Below are positions 37,830 through 46,004 of a stretch of DNA of 47,405 bases, in pieces. Position 1 is the first letter of the stretch; every line of letters begins with the position of its first letter. The notes below the pieces were generated by a model. That model saw only the letters and a list, made by a program, of their open reading frames with translations, had not been told where the DNA came from and searched no databases. The translations under genes and the position numbers were made by a program. The stretch is taken from NCBI GenBank assembly GCA_030765405.1, contig JAVCCP010000041.1:1-47405 (forward strand). The letters are read 5' to 3'. The DNA comes from Candidatus Ancaeobacter aquaticus. GTDB taxonomy: Bacteria; Auribacterota; Ancaeobacteria; Ancaeobacterales; Ancaeobacteraceae.

Positions 37830-38728
37830 TCAGGAATAATATCTTTTAAGAGCGTCCGCTGAGGCCCTACTAATGTATCACCGACTGCACCGCATAGATA
37901 TGTATCTTTTTTCACAATGATATATTCTTTATTAAAGCGATCGCCATAATAAAAACTTATCTCACCAAACCCTTTGAGCTCCTCATATCGTTTATCTTTA
38001 TCTTTTGAAACAAAATCACGATACTTGCGAAAAGCGGCAAGTGCCGCTTCGGAGCTCTTGTATTCAGATATAAACATACGCACTTCATTGTCATCACCAA
38101 AAGAATATTGCGCGCTATATGTATTATTAATAAACCCGTGCCCAAGAAAACCTTTAGGGAAAAACATTGTTGAGCCGGGTATGATACCCTCTTTATTGAG
38201 CCGTAATGCACGCATAGGTAAAGACGTATCACTGGGCATCTTTTTATCTATTGCTTCAGCAAAGGCAAGCAAGACTTTCTTAAGATCTTGAACTCCTGCT
38301 AAGGCAAATACCTTTATATAGTATGGTCCTTTCCAGAAATTAAGAATATAGGCGCTCATATACCCCTGGGCACCCACAGCCACTTTTGTTGCAGTACCGT
38401 CTTTTTCAGCAGTATATATACCTAACGCATGGTCCTTATCCCCCATATCATATATATCAACAGAGACAATACCTTTATCCCCTTTTTTCTCATAGTCAGC
38501 GCTCACCATTATGACAAAACCGTAATCAAGGTACATTTCTGCCTGACCATTAATATGGAGATACAGATTCTGGGCATCAAAATGAGTTACATCTCCATTG
38601 AGATTCCAGCCGTGCAGATTTCCTCCCATGGGAACAAGTCTCTGTATTTCTATCGACTCATCAGTCTGGGAAAACGCAACACCTGAACTAAAGATAATCA
38701 TACATGCTATAGCTAAGACCCGTTTCAT
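37826..38728 (-). CDS. Secreted DUF6599-family protein
   Basis: A 300-residue protein with a Sec signal peptide (MKRVLAIACMIIFSSGVAFS). The mature part has the pattern I associate with DUF6599: GWNLNGDVTHFDAQNLYLHINGQAEMYLDYGF, then VSVDIYDMGDKDHALGIYTAEK, and later FFPKGFLGHGFINNTYSAQY. No catalytic motif is known or visible. The gene converges on the DUF362-polyferredoxin pair, and I recall proteins of this type near such pairs in other lineages, so a shared periplasmic redox-related role is possible. Confidence is in the family resemblance, not in a function. Confidence 0.7.
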   Translation of the reverse strand: MKRVLAIACMIIFSSGVAFSQTDESIEIQRLVPMGGNLHGWNLNGDVTHFDAQNLYLHINGQAEMYLDYGFVIMVSADYEKKGDKGIVSVDIYDMGDKDHALGIYTAEKDGTATKVAVGAQGYMSAYILNFWKGPYYIKVFALAGVQDLKKVLLAFAEAIDKKMPSDTSLPMRALRLNKEGIIPGSTMFFPKGFLGHGFINNTYSAQYSFGDDNEVRMFISEYKSSEAALAAFRKYRDFVSKDKDKRYEELKGFGEISFYYGDRFNKEYIIVKKDTYLCGAVGDTLVGPQRTLLKDIIPE

Positions 38729-38783
38729 GTAAACACCCTACTTTCTGCCGCTTTTTCATTGATGTATTAATGACAACTGTAGA

Positions 38784-38825
38784 GCAAGGCTTCAGCCTTG
38801 CATACTCGCAGGGCTAAAGCCCTGC
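38784..38825. repeat. Twin REP-like palindromes
   Basis: Two 18-bp palindromes stand 6 bases apart: GCAAGGCTTCAGCCTTGC (38784-38801) and GCAGGGCTAAAGCCCTGC (38808-38825). Each is an 8-bp stem around two central bases. Paired hairpins of this kind resemble REP/BIME units. They lie between the start of the DUF6599-like gene and the stop of the next gene upstream. Confidence 0.75.
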
Positions 38826-38836
38826 ACAGCTGTATC

Positions 38837-40804
38837 TTATTCCTCAGGAACATTCCCAATGCTTTTATCAGCAATACCGACAAGTGTTGCATCACCTGAA
38901 ACACTCATAAGATTAATCATATGTTCTACAAATTCAGGAGAATATTCAGCACCATTCTTGTAGGCATCCCACAATTTCTCAAGAAGCGTGACTGCCTTAG
39001 CCCTCAGATCTTCCTCACCGGAGGCAATAAAACGCTCTGCAACAACAAGAGTAACTTCCGGCTCTTGTAAGGATATTGCTTCTTCATACACATCACTAAT
39101 AATTTCATCCGCACTTTTTTTCAAAACCGGATCATTTACCGCAATGAGCCGCGAAACAATATCAAGGCGCATTAAAGAATCATCATCTTTAATGGCATCA
39201 AGGCACGTTAAAATCCCCATCTGTGCACTTTCCTGAAGCTCAGTATCGTTACTTGCCGAAAGCATATCTAATCCATCATTGATAGCCTGCTGCCCATATT
39301 CTTTTTTATTCACCAACTCGCCATATGCTTGGCACCATATTTTTTTACCGTTTACCTGTGCATTTTTATTTCCTTCAATGCGTAAAAGATTCTTGCCGAC
39401 CTGCATAGCATCAATGAAATTACCTTCAGCGATAAGTTTCTTGCCACTATTGGTATATCCTTTTAATCCCACTGTTTTCAATAGCGGTGATTCGCTACCA
39501 AGAAACATCCATGACACATACTGCACCATTGTAGGTACTTCTTTTTGTTCGGCCTCCGCAATGATCTTGGGCGCCTCTTTTTCAAGAACCGGATGTGCGT
39601 CCGTTCCCAATTCAGTAACTTTTTGCAAAAGCATCATTTTCTTCTCAACACCTATCGTATCCCTCAAAAGAAGGTCCTCGTAGAGGTCAAGAGCAAAAAG
39701 ACGGGTGTTTTTATCATTGTTTAATGCACAGTAATCGGCGATGAGTTCAATATCATGTGGATTTTTGTCTTTTTGAGCTTGAGCTGCACGGGCACGCCAC
39801 AGATTCAGGAAACGTTCTTTCACTGCTTTATCATCACTGTGCGCAAGACGCACACTTGCATCAATAATGGTTTTAAGCGGCTTATTTTCATTAATCAGTG
39901 TATTTAAATAACTAAAGTTTGCACCAATAGCATTAGCGGGCGTTATATCATAGGCAACATCAAGGAATCTGACAGTTGCATTATCATTACGTGCCTGGAG
40001 GGCATTTTGAAGAAGCTCACTTATTTCTTTTCTTGTAAACAGATTGAATCCAAAACTTTCATACTCAAGTGCTATATCTATACGTTTTTTTGGATCCTCT
40101 TCGCAAGCCATACAATTTTCAAAACCACCCCGAGCACCATCGAAATCAGCATTATAAAACAATTTACTCGATAAACGAATAAGCTGATCCATATCGTTTT
40201 TTTCCTGAGCAGCTTTCATAAGATATCGCATCCCTTTCAGCCACGAACCTCTAGCATCAGGAAGCATCTCAAGCTTATCAACCATACGGATAACCATATC
40301 ACTGTTATCTGACTGGATAGCATCACTCAAGACTTTGTCGTAAACAATACTCGCGGAAGGATTCAGCATTTCGTCAAGTTTATCTGCAAACAGTTCCTGG
40401 TCATAAATATTCCCGGCACTATCAGCTATAACGATAAATGCGCTGTTCGATAAATCCTTTAAACCGTATAAACGTATGGCATTAGCCTGCTTCACCGCTG
40501 TATCCACAGCCGCATGCTCTATGGCTTTATTGAGTACTGTGCATGTTTTAAGCACTTCCCGTTTTTCTTCCTCACTCAGGGGATATCCACCCAGATCGTT
40601 CATCGTAATCAGCTTTGGAAACCCTTGTAACAGCACAGGAGACAATGGCTGCGGCGCCGTAGATACTGCTTTCTGAGAAGCTTCCTCAGAAACTTTCTTC
40701 AGATCATATTGTTCAGAAGTTTCTCTTTTCAGGAGATATGCGCTGAGCACACATATTAAGAGAACAAGCACTGCTATAAGAACAATATATATATTTCGTT
40801 TCAT
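38837..40804 (-). CDS. Membrane-anchored alpha-helical repeat protein, unknown function
   Basis: I do not recognise this 655-residue protein. A single hydrophobic segment (about 5-25, IVLIAVLVLLICVLSAYLL) after MKRN predicts an N-terminal anchor with the rest outside the cytosol. The remaining 600 residues appear almost wholly helical, with repeated paired-helix stretches rich in Ala, Leu, Asp and Lys, consistent with a TPR-like or HEAT-like solenoid. It has few cysteines (for example CMACEEDP near 235) and no enzyme motif. The next gene downstream encodes the DUF6599-like protein, 108 nt away with REP-like hairpins between. A scaffold or adaptor role is a guess. Confidence 0.8.
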   Translation of the reverse strand: MKRNIYIVLIAVLVLLICVLSAYLLKRETSEQYDLKKVSEEASQKAVSTAPQPLSPVLLQGFPKLITMNDLGGYPLSEEEKREVLKTCTVLNKAIEHAAVDTAVKQANAIRLYGLKDLSNSAFIVIADSAGNIYDQELFADKLDEMLNPSASIVYDKVLSDAIQSDNSDMVIRMVDKLEMLPDARGSWLKGMRYLMKAAQEKNDMDQLIRLSSKLFYNADFDGARGGFENCMACEEDPKKRIDIALEYESFGFNLFTRKEISELLQNALQARNDNATVRFLDVAYDITPANAIGANFSYLNTLINENKPLKTIIDASVRLAHSDDKAVKERFLNLWRARAAQAQKDKNPHDIELIADYCALNNDKNTRLFALDLYEDLLLRDTIGVEKKMMLLQKVTELGTDAHPVLEKEAPKIIAEAEQKEVPTMVQYVSWMFLGSESPLLKTVGLKGYTNSGKKLIAEGNFIDAMQVGKNLLRIEGNKNAQVNGKKIWCQAYGELVNKKEYGQQAINDGLDMLSASNDTELQESAQMGILTCLDAIKDDDSLMRLDIVSRLIAVNDPVLKKSADEIISDVYEEAISLQEPEVTLVVAERFIASGEEDLRAKAVTLLEKLWDAYKNGAEYSPEFVEHMINLMSVSGDATLVGIADKSIGNVPEE

Positions 40805-40854
40805 ACAAATTAGTCCCTTCCATACTACTATACCAATACCAATTTAAATATATT

Positions 40855-41133
40855 TTAACAAACAAAATCTAGATAATTTTCAGTATTGATCAATGTATAT
40901 AAAGCCTTTTCATAAGCACTTTTCCATTTAGTCGGCACTTTTACTTTTTTATCACCATATTCTATCTCATATACATACAATTTTCCACATCTTCTTGCAC
41001 CATAAATAACTATAACTTTATTCGGAATGGCTTGCACCCAGACCTGTCGGGGTCTATTTCTACCCGCAAATTGATTTCCATAGAATTGTGCCTTGTGGGT
41101 AGAAGTAGCTCCGATAACTCGGAGGCATGTCAT
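40855..41133 (-). CDS. Small hypothetical protein, possibly a truncated gene
   Basis: A 92-residue frame that I do not recognise. The middle part (QVWVQAIPNKVIVIYGARRCGKLYVYEIEYGDKKVKVP) looks like real protein with alternating beta-strand residues. The first 20 residues come from a hairpin-rich stretch (for example CTCCGA/TCGGAG). No good Shine-Dalgarno precedes the ATG. It could be a 3' fragment of a longer gene whose 5' part was replaced. It lies between the unknown membrane protein and the mosaic protein, in the accessory end of the window. Confidence 0.4.
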   Translation of the reverse strand: MTCLRVIGATSTHKAQFYGNQFAGRNRPRQVWVQAIPNKVIVIYGARRCGKLYVYEIEYGDKKVKVPTKWKSAYEKALYTLINTENYLDFVC

Positions 41134-41158
41134 GGATTGTTTATCTTTTCGCGCCCCT

Positions 41159-41200
41159 GCGCGCCCGCTGTCGCTTCAATAGCGGGTTACAATGGCGCGC
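41159..41200. repeat. GC-rich imperfect hairpin in the 41134-41314 gap
   Basis: GCGCGCC (41159-41165) pairs with GGCGCGC (41194-41200), and the inner CGCT/AGCG continues the stem with a bulge on the right. The surrounding 40-60 bases are far richer in GC than the flanking AT-rich DNA. On the minus strand no T-run follows it, so it is not a typical terminator of the mosaic gene. The rest of the gap shows no convincing gene. Confidence 0.5.
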
Positions 41201-41314
41201 TTCCACCCTAACAGGAAGGAATATGGTTTAAAGGAAAAGAAAAGGTATGTCTATGGAAAAGTATGGAGCAAAAATAATCTCCTTTAAGGATTTAGCAGAT
41301 AAAATAGGAATGAA

Positions 41315-44300
41315 TTATGCTGCACTTTCTACTCCTTTTTTTGATTCACTGTATGAATTTATATCTACCGTCCGTGCCGGCAGCAACTTTTCGGCTTCGG
41401 GTGTTAAAACAACAGGTTTTTCTTCCTCAGCTTTGGCAACTTTTGCCGCCAATACGATTACTGCTGTTACTTTGTCTCTGGCACCGGCAGTTTTTGAGAC
41501 AAACTTGCCATTAACCCGTTTTATGACATCTGGTCCATTTGCTAATAAGAATAATTCCTGTATAGGGTCATTTCTTTTACTGCTTTCTTTTGCAACTATG
41601 GCCTGTACTTCTTCTATGGTATAACCAATTTCTTTTCCTTTATCTCCTGTTAGGTTAATCATTACAATATTGCCTCTTTTGGTAATACCTATTAGATTAT
41701 GAGGATAACGTGACTTTATGAGACGCACATTCAAAAAACGATTATCAACAATACTATACTCTCCTTCTTTTAAAGGTCCTTTTCCTTCCTTTTCCCAATA
41801 ACCACGATGTTCGGCCTCAAGTCCATACTCCTTAATTTGCTCGAGGGTGTAGCCGTCGTTAAAATATGGCTGTAAATCAATATTTTCTAAAAGACCATCA
41901 TTATTCAATACATCCAATAATTTTTTTCTGTCTACAGGATGATCTTTTTTAGGCAGCGATAAGAAGAGTTCCGTCCAACCAATCCCGTCCTTCCAGGCCT
42001 TATCCTGAACAATTTGCGGAAACAGGTACAAGTGAAACATATCATCAAACTGGTTATATATCTCTTCCCATGAAACGGGTTTACCTTTATGTATCAATCT
42101 CTCTCCAAAAAATGCCAGTTCAATATTTCCGGCCTGATCGCCTTCTAAACCTTTTATATATACTTTAACCTCATTAGTTGTTTTTTCTTTTTCAAATGTA
42201 ACATCTTCAGATGTAATACCTTTTTCTTTATCTTTCCACCTGACAATCATTGTATATTTTTGCTCGGGAGCAAAAACAGGTTCGCCTGCCCGATGAAATA
42301 TTTTTCTATCCTTAAAAACAACAAACATTGCATTAAACAAATAATTGCCATAAGAATATGTTGATACTTGATCATATTTACTATCCTCTTCTATTGGTGT
42401 TACAGTTTCTGCAATATCCAAAACAGGTCTGGGAGCATCTGTTCTTTCAATGCCATCAATAAACACCTTTGCAGGTACTTCTGTGCGGTCTGATACAAAA
42501 CGTTCTGACATCTCTTCGTTACAAACTATAATCAAATCATTCAGCATAGGATAAAAAATATCCCAAACGATCGGATATACTTCCAGATCAGGACGACTGC
42601 CTTTAAGTCTTGTCCACTTAACAACATCGTCATCTGACATCTTGACCATTTGATCTATCGCATGTAAGACTGCGAGACTTTCATCTTTAATCCCCGGGTG
42701 ATCTTTCCTGTATTGCCTTATATAATTCTCATAAACAGGAACAAGAACCTCTTCAGCCGCTGCTATTGCCTCAGGTGTATTAGACACCTTAAATATCTTT
42801 TCTACAATTAAATCGCGTCTGCATGTATTCTTTACTGTGGTTGCTTTGTTAACAAGTGCAGCAATAAATTCTAGGTCTTCTTTTAAAAAAGCACCTAAAG
42901 CAACCTCAACAACAACATTGTCAAAATCCTTATCAATGCGTTTTTCCAGCTCAGATTGACCAATTTTATCCAAATGTAAAAGACCTAAAATAGATTTTGG
43001 AATATCATTATAAGTAAATAACCCGTATTTCAAACCAAACATAATATCTTCAACAGCGCCTTCAACACTCTCACATGCAATAGCAATTTTTGCCTCATCA
43101 GATATTTTAGCTTTTGTGTTTATATCAAAATTCAATAGATCAATCTTTAATGCTTCTGACAATGAGAACCCATCTTGTTCCAATAAATCAATATTATGCT
43201 GTTTTGCATTGTAACCTGCTTCTTTTTGCTTTTTTCCCAAGCTTCCCAAATTCATAAAATGGCGAAAAGGTAAAGCAGCATAATCATGTGTTAGTCCTAT
43301 AAATTCAGCTAACTCAGGTTTTGCTCCAAAACGTTCAGCTATTGTGCGAGATACCTTAGCAACTCTCAAGTCATGCCCTTTTACTGCTAAACTTGTAACG
43401 TGTTTTCTTTCCATGTCGGGACCTATACCTGTAAAACCTAAAACCTGACCCAATCTTTTAAAATTGGGCATATTTTTCAATTTATTTATATCTTCAAATG
43501 TTATTTTTTCCAAACCAGCAAATTTTGCTTCTTCTTCCTCAGCTTTGGTAGGTTTAGCCATTTTGACTTTTCCCTTAGTAAAATAAGCAGGCTCTACGAT
43601 ATTATTTATGCCATTCACAAAACTCTTACGGATTTTGGCAATTTGAGCAGGTTCACGCTCCTTTGATTTAATCCATACATAATGAGGGCCTACATTTGGC
43701 AAATTTAATGGTGTTTTATTTGCAAGTGGTAAATTTAATTCGGATAGTTCACGGAAATCAGCAGTAATATCATGACATAAAAATAAACCATTTTCATCCA
43801 ATGGCAATAGGCAAGCATTTATAAACTCTTGAGTAAACAGATCGAGTTGAACCCCAAAACCAAAGCAAATATCATAACCGTCTTTTGTCTCTCCTATCTT
43901 ATCAGGTGTATATTTAGTAAAATCTTCGCGGTATAAAATAATTTTTCTCGGTTTGTTTTTTGATTCGCCTTCAAAATTAAAGCTGAAGATTAACTTGCCG
44001 CCGTTTCCGAGAGTGCCTGCTTCGTCAATTGCTATGTTTTTTCCACCCAGGTTTTTAATTTTTGACCCGTATATTTCTATAATGTCCTCTTTGGTTAGGT
44101 ATTCCAGAGGATCAACGCCTACTATAGTTTGAGCATTAGTACCTAAAAGAACCCTCTCAATATCTTCTCCTATGCCGGGATAGTAGACCGTATTTATATC
44201 TTTAGTTTTAAGTTCTTCGACTGTGGCTTTGATAAGATCTATTAGTTGTTCTCTTTCGATTTCCATCTCTTCAGATGTTAGTTTCGTGTGCGGATCTGCT

Positions 44301-45136
44301 TCGGCTGTTAATGAATCTTCAACTTTGGCGCGGGGTAATTCTCTGTAACCGCAGGCAATCCCATTGTCATCAATAATGACCATTGCAACGGAATTCTCAT
44401 TTTTCATTTTTTTCAAATAATCCTTAGTGGTATCTATATCCAGACTGGTTAAAAAATCCCTTACCATAGAGACCTTGATTTCATCCTTATCTCTTGACCA
44501 AGATCTAAAGGCTTCTTTCAGGATAGGTATATTTTCTTGATTGCATACGATTACACGTAGTTTGTGAACATTTCCGCCGGCATCTTTGCTGTCCATGACG
44601 GAATCCAGTGGATCTGAAACACGTTTTAGTTTGCCTCTTTCATATTTAACAAAGTGATACTGGCGCCCGATAGCAAATTCAAAACCATGCTTGCATTCAA
44701 ACCAGCAGATATTAGGTAATTTTTCCTTAAGTTTTCTCTGTATTCCCTCAAGCCTTTTGGCTGTCAGCCGCTTACCACCCAATTCATCCAAATAGCCATT
44801 AATAGCAGTTAATACAAATCCGTATTGAATCTCTATCTGATCATCCAAATCCTGAACCTTTGAAGAAGGAGCAAGTTTATTTCTTTCGATCTGCAGTCTA
44901 TGGTTCCCGAATGGAGAATCCCACTGGGGTTTTGCTTCGGGATCCCGAAGATATTCTACTTTGGACACATCATTCGGGACTGTAGTCTGTGGACTGTAGT
45001 CTGGGATTGCCCAGGCAATATTCTGGCATAGAAAAGATATCATTACCGCGAGGGCGATAACCTTTATGAACAACTTTTTACTTGTTACTTTACTTTTCAT
45101 TCTTTCCTCAAAATCCATTTCATTTAGGGAAAACAC
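41315..45136 (-). CDS. Exported 1273-residue mosaic protein with methyltransferase-like and HD (dNTPase-like) domains
   Basis: It starts at GTG with GGAGGT 5 nt upstream. A signal-like helix (21-43) ends in AWA, a good signal-peptidase I site. Residues 60-290 are unrecognised. Residues 310-470 look like a class I SAM-methyltransferase fold (VYYPGIGEDIERVL, then IVGVDPLEY). Residues 545-850 resemble an HD-domain dNTP triphosphohydrolase: GHDLRVAKVSRTIAERF (H588), THD (H617, D618) and PFRH (H626), with E689 where the last metal ligand is usually Asp. Residues 1000-1185 weakly resemble a phosphodiester glycosidase (NAGPA) domain (PHNLIGITKRGNIVMINL, then YTIEEVQAI). The style, a signal helix ending in QNIAWA followed by unrelated enzyme-like modules, recalls large Omnitrophota proteins. 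No function can be assigned. Confidence 0.8.
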   Translation of the reverse strand: MFSLNEMDFEERMKSKVTSKKLFIKVIALAVMISFLCQNIAWAIPDYSPQTTVPNDVSKVEYLRDPEAKPQWDSPFGNHRLQIERNKLAPSSKVQDLDDQIEIQYGFVLTAINGYLDELGGKRLTAKRLEGIQRKLKEKLPNICWFECKHGFEFAIGRQYHFVKYERGKLKRVSDPLDSVMDSKDAGGNVHKLRVIVCNQENIPILKEAFRSWSRDKDEIKVSMVRDFLTSLDIDTTKDYLKKMKNENSVAMVIIDDNGIACGYRELPRAKVEDSLTAEADPHTKLTSEEMEIEREQLIDLIKATVEELKTKDINTVYYPGIGEDIERVLLGTNAQTIVGVDPLEYLTKEDIIEIYGSKIKNLGGKNIAIDEAGTLGNGGKLIFSFNFEGESKNKPRKIILYREDFTKYTPDKIGETKDGYDICFGFGVQLDLFTQEFINACLLPLDENGLFLCHDITADFRELSELNLPLANKTPLNLPNVGPHYVWIKSKEREPAQIAKIRKSFVNGINNIVEPAYFTKGKVKMAKPTKAEEEEAKFAGLEKITFEDINKLKNMPNFKRLGQVLGFTGIGPDMERKHVTSLAVKGHDLRVAKVSRTIAERFGAKPELAEFIGLTHDYAALPFRHFMNLGSLGKKQKEAGYNAKQHNIDLLEQDGFSLSEALKIDLLNFDINTKAKISDEAKIAIACESVEGAVEDIMFGLKYGLFTYNDIPKSILGLLHLDKIGQSELEKRIDKDFDNVVVEVALGAFLKEDLEFIAALVNKATTVKNTCRRDLIVEKIFKVSNTPEAIAAAEEVLVPVYENYIRQYRKDHPGIKDESLAVLHAIDQMVKMSDDDVVKWTRLKGSRPDLEVYPIVWDIFYPMLNDLIIVCNEEMSERFVSDRTEVPAKVFIDGIERTDAPRPVLDIAETVTPIEEDSKYDQVSTYSYGNYLFNAMFVVFKDRKIFHRAGEPVFAPEQKYTMIVRWKDKEKGITSEDVTFEKEKTTNEVKVYIKGLEGDQAGNIELAFFGERLIHKGKPVSWEEIYNQFDDMFHLYLFPQIVQDKAWKDGIGWTELFLSLPKKDHPVDRKKLLDVLNNDGLLENIDLQPYFNDGYTLEQIKEYGLEAEHRGYWEKEGKGPLKEGEYSIVDNRFLNVRLIKSRYPHNLIGITKRGNIVMINLTGDKGKEIGYTIEEVQAIVAKESSKRNDPIQELFLLANGPDVIKRVNGKFVSKTAGARDKVTAVIVLAAKVAKAEEEKPVVLTPEAEKLLPARTVDINSYSESKKGVESAA
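44977..45003. repeat. 13-bp tandem repeat inside the mosaic gene
   Basis: GGACTGTAGTCTG occurs at 44977-44989 and again at 44991-45003, a 14-base period. It encodes the stretch DYSPQTTVP directly after the predicted signal-peptide cleavage site. The same word family occurs at 21632-21656 in dxr. Confidence 0.75.
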
Positions 45137-45349
45137 AACGTACCTCCGTGGTATCTAAACCTTTTAGTTTTTAGACCCTTCCTTAATAATGCACAGGAAG
45201 GTTTAGCCTTTAGGGTTAGACACAAAAACATTTTCTTTTCTGGCATTCTCGCAAGAAAAATTTCCTTTTTATAAAAATAATATCAGGACATAGGATAAAA
45301 ATATAAAAACTAATATAAATATCCTACTCCTAACACATTACTTATCATT
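45137..45349 (-). promoter_or_regulatory. Structured 5' leader of the mosaic-protein gene
   Basis: The predicted leader is about 210 nt and contains several stems on the minus strand. The first is TAGGATA/TATCCTA near the 5' end. The second is CCTTCCT/AGGAAGG (45201-45195 and 45183-45177). The third is CTAAACC (45206-45200) with GGTTTAG (45161-45155), which encloses or competes with the second because two bases are shared. The fourth is TACC/GGTA (45153-45150 and 45144-45141), which places the Shine-Dalgarno GGAGGT in a hairpin. GTCTAA...CTAAA...GG...ACC is nearly repeated twice. This suggests translational control, but I cannot match it to a known riboswitch class. Confidence 0.5.
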
Positions 45350-45355
45350 ATTGAT

Positions 45356-45384
45356 ATTATAAACTATAAAATCTGTTTTGTCAA
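45356..45384 (-). promoter_or_regulatory. Consensus sigma-70 promoter of the mosaic-protein gene
   Basis: On the minus strand TTGACA (45384-45379), a 17-nt spacer and TATAAT (45361-45356) match the consensus at every position. Transcription would start near 45349, about 213 nt before the GTG. It is the best-matching promoter in the window. Confidence 0.88.
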
Positions 45385-45403
45385 TAGGGATATTGCTAAG
45401 TAT

Positions 45404-45943
45404 CTGCGTAGCAGTAGGATAAAAAAACAAATACTAAGAAAATTGGAAAAAACTTCAATCTGAAAGAATCCGAGAAACATCACGCGTAGAAAGAGAATTG
45501 AATGAGTTAAAACAAATGGACACAAGAGTATTCGAACTCATGGTAAAAGGCACTATCAGCGAAGAAGTATACAAACAAAAAGTTGGTGGAATCAAGAATC
45601 AAATTTTTGTCAAAAGATCGAACTTAATGAAAACAACATAGAGAGAAACGATATTGAAGCTTGCCTAAATTACTGTGCACAATTCTTATCTAATATGGCA
45701 AAACTTTGGGAAGGTTCAGATTTAAATCAAAAACAACGATTGCAAACGGTAATATTTCCCGAGGGCGTAAAATACGACGGAAAAGCTTATCGAACTCCCG
45801 TAACCGCCCGAATATTCAAGCAGTTACATGCGAATAACTCCCCTGAATCACATTTGGTAGCCCCAACGGATAGCAGTTTGAACTCTGTAATAACAGATTT
45901 AATGAATATATATAAGCTTAAAGATTTACTACCAGACATCTAA
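45404..45943 (+). pseudogene. C-terminal fragment of a serine recombinase, frameshifted
   Basis: Reading through two frame changes gives a coiled-coil C-terminal region like that of large serine recombinases: IKKQILRKLEK, then KLQSERIRETSRVERELNEL, FELMVKGTISEEVYKQK, then KIELNENNIERNDIEAC and QRLQTVIFPEGVKYDGKAYRTP. The shifts fall in an A-run (about 45447-45452) and near a T-run (about 45604-45608), and the second restores the first frame. The N-terminal catalytic domain and the zinc-ribbon region are missing. Only the last 82 codons (45695-45943) form an open frame from an ATG. It is probably a decayed integrative element. Confidence 0.75.
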
Positions 45944-46004
45944 CATGTTGATTATTAAGTTTTTTTTAAATGCTTTTTTCTCCGAACTCCAAACTAAATG
46001 ACAT

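Noticed and set aside
41247-41624. Plus-strand ORF of 125 codons with a good ribosome site
   Set aside because: Most of it is antisense to the C-terminal coding region of the mosaic protein and shows no family features. Only 41247-41314 is outside that gene.
41315-45136. Lipoprotein signal for the mosaic protein (Cys37 in SFLCQN)
   Set aside because: The residues before the cysteine do not fit a lipobox, and the AWA site a few residues later suits signal peptidase I better.
45137-45240. Possible GEMM-I (c-di-GMP-I) riboswitch, from GGCTAAACC...GGGTCTAAAAACT
   Set aside because: The resemblance covers only part of the core. The GNRA loop, the GCAAAGCC strand and the P3 region are not matched.
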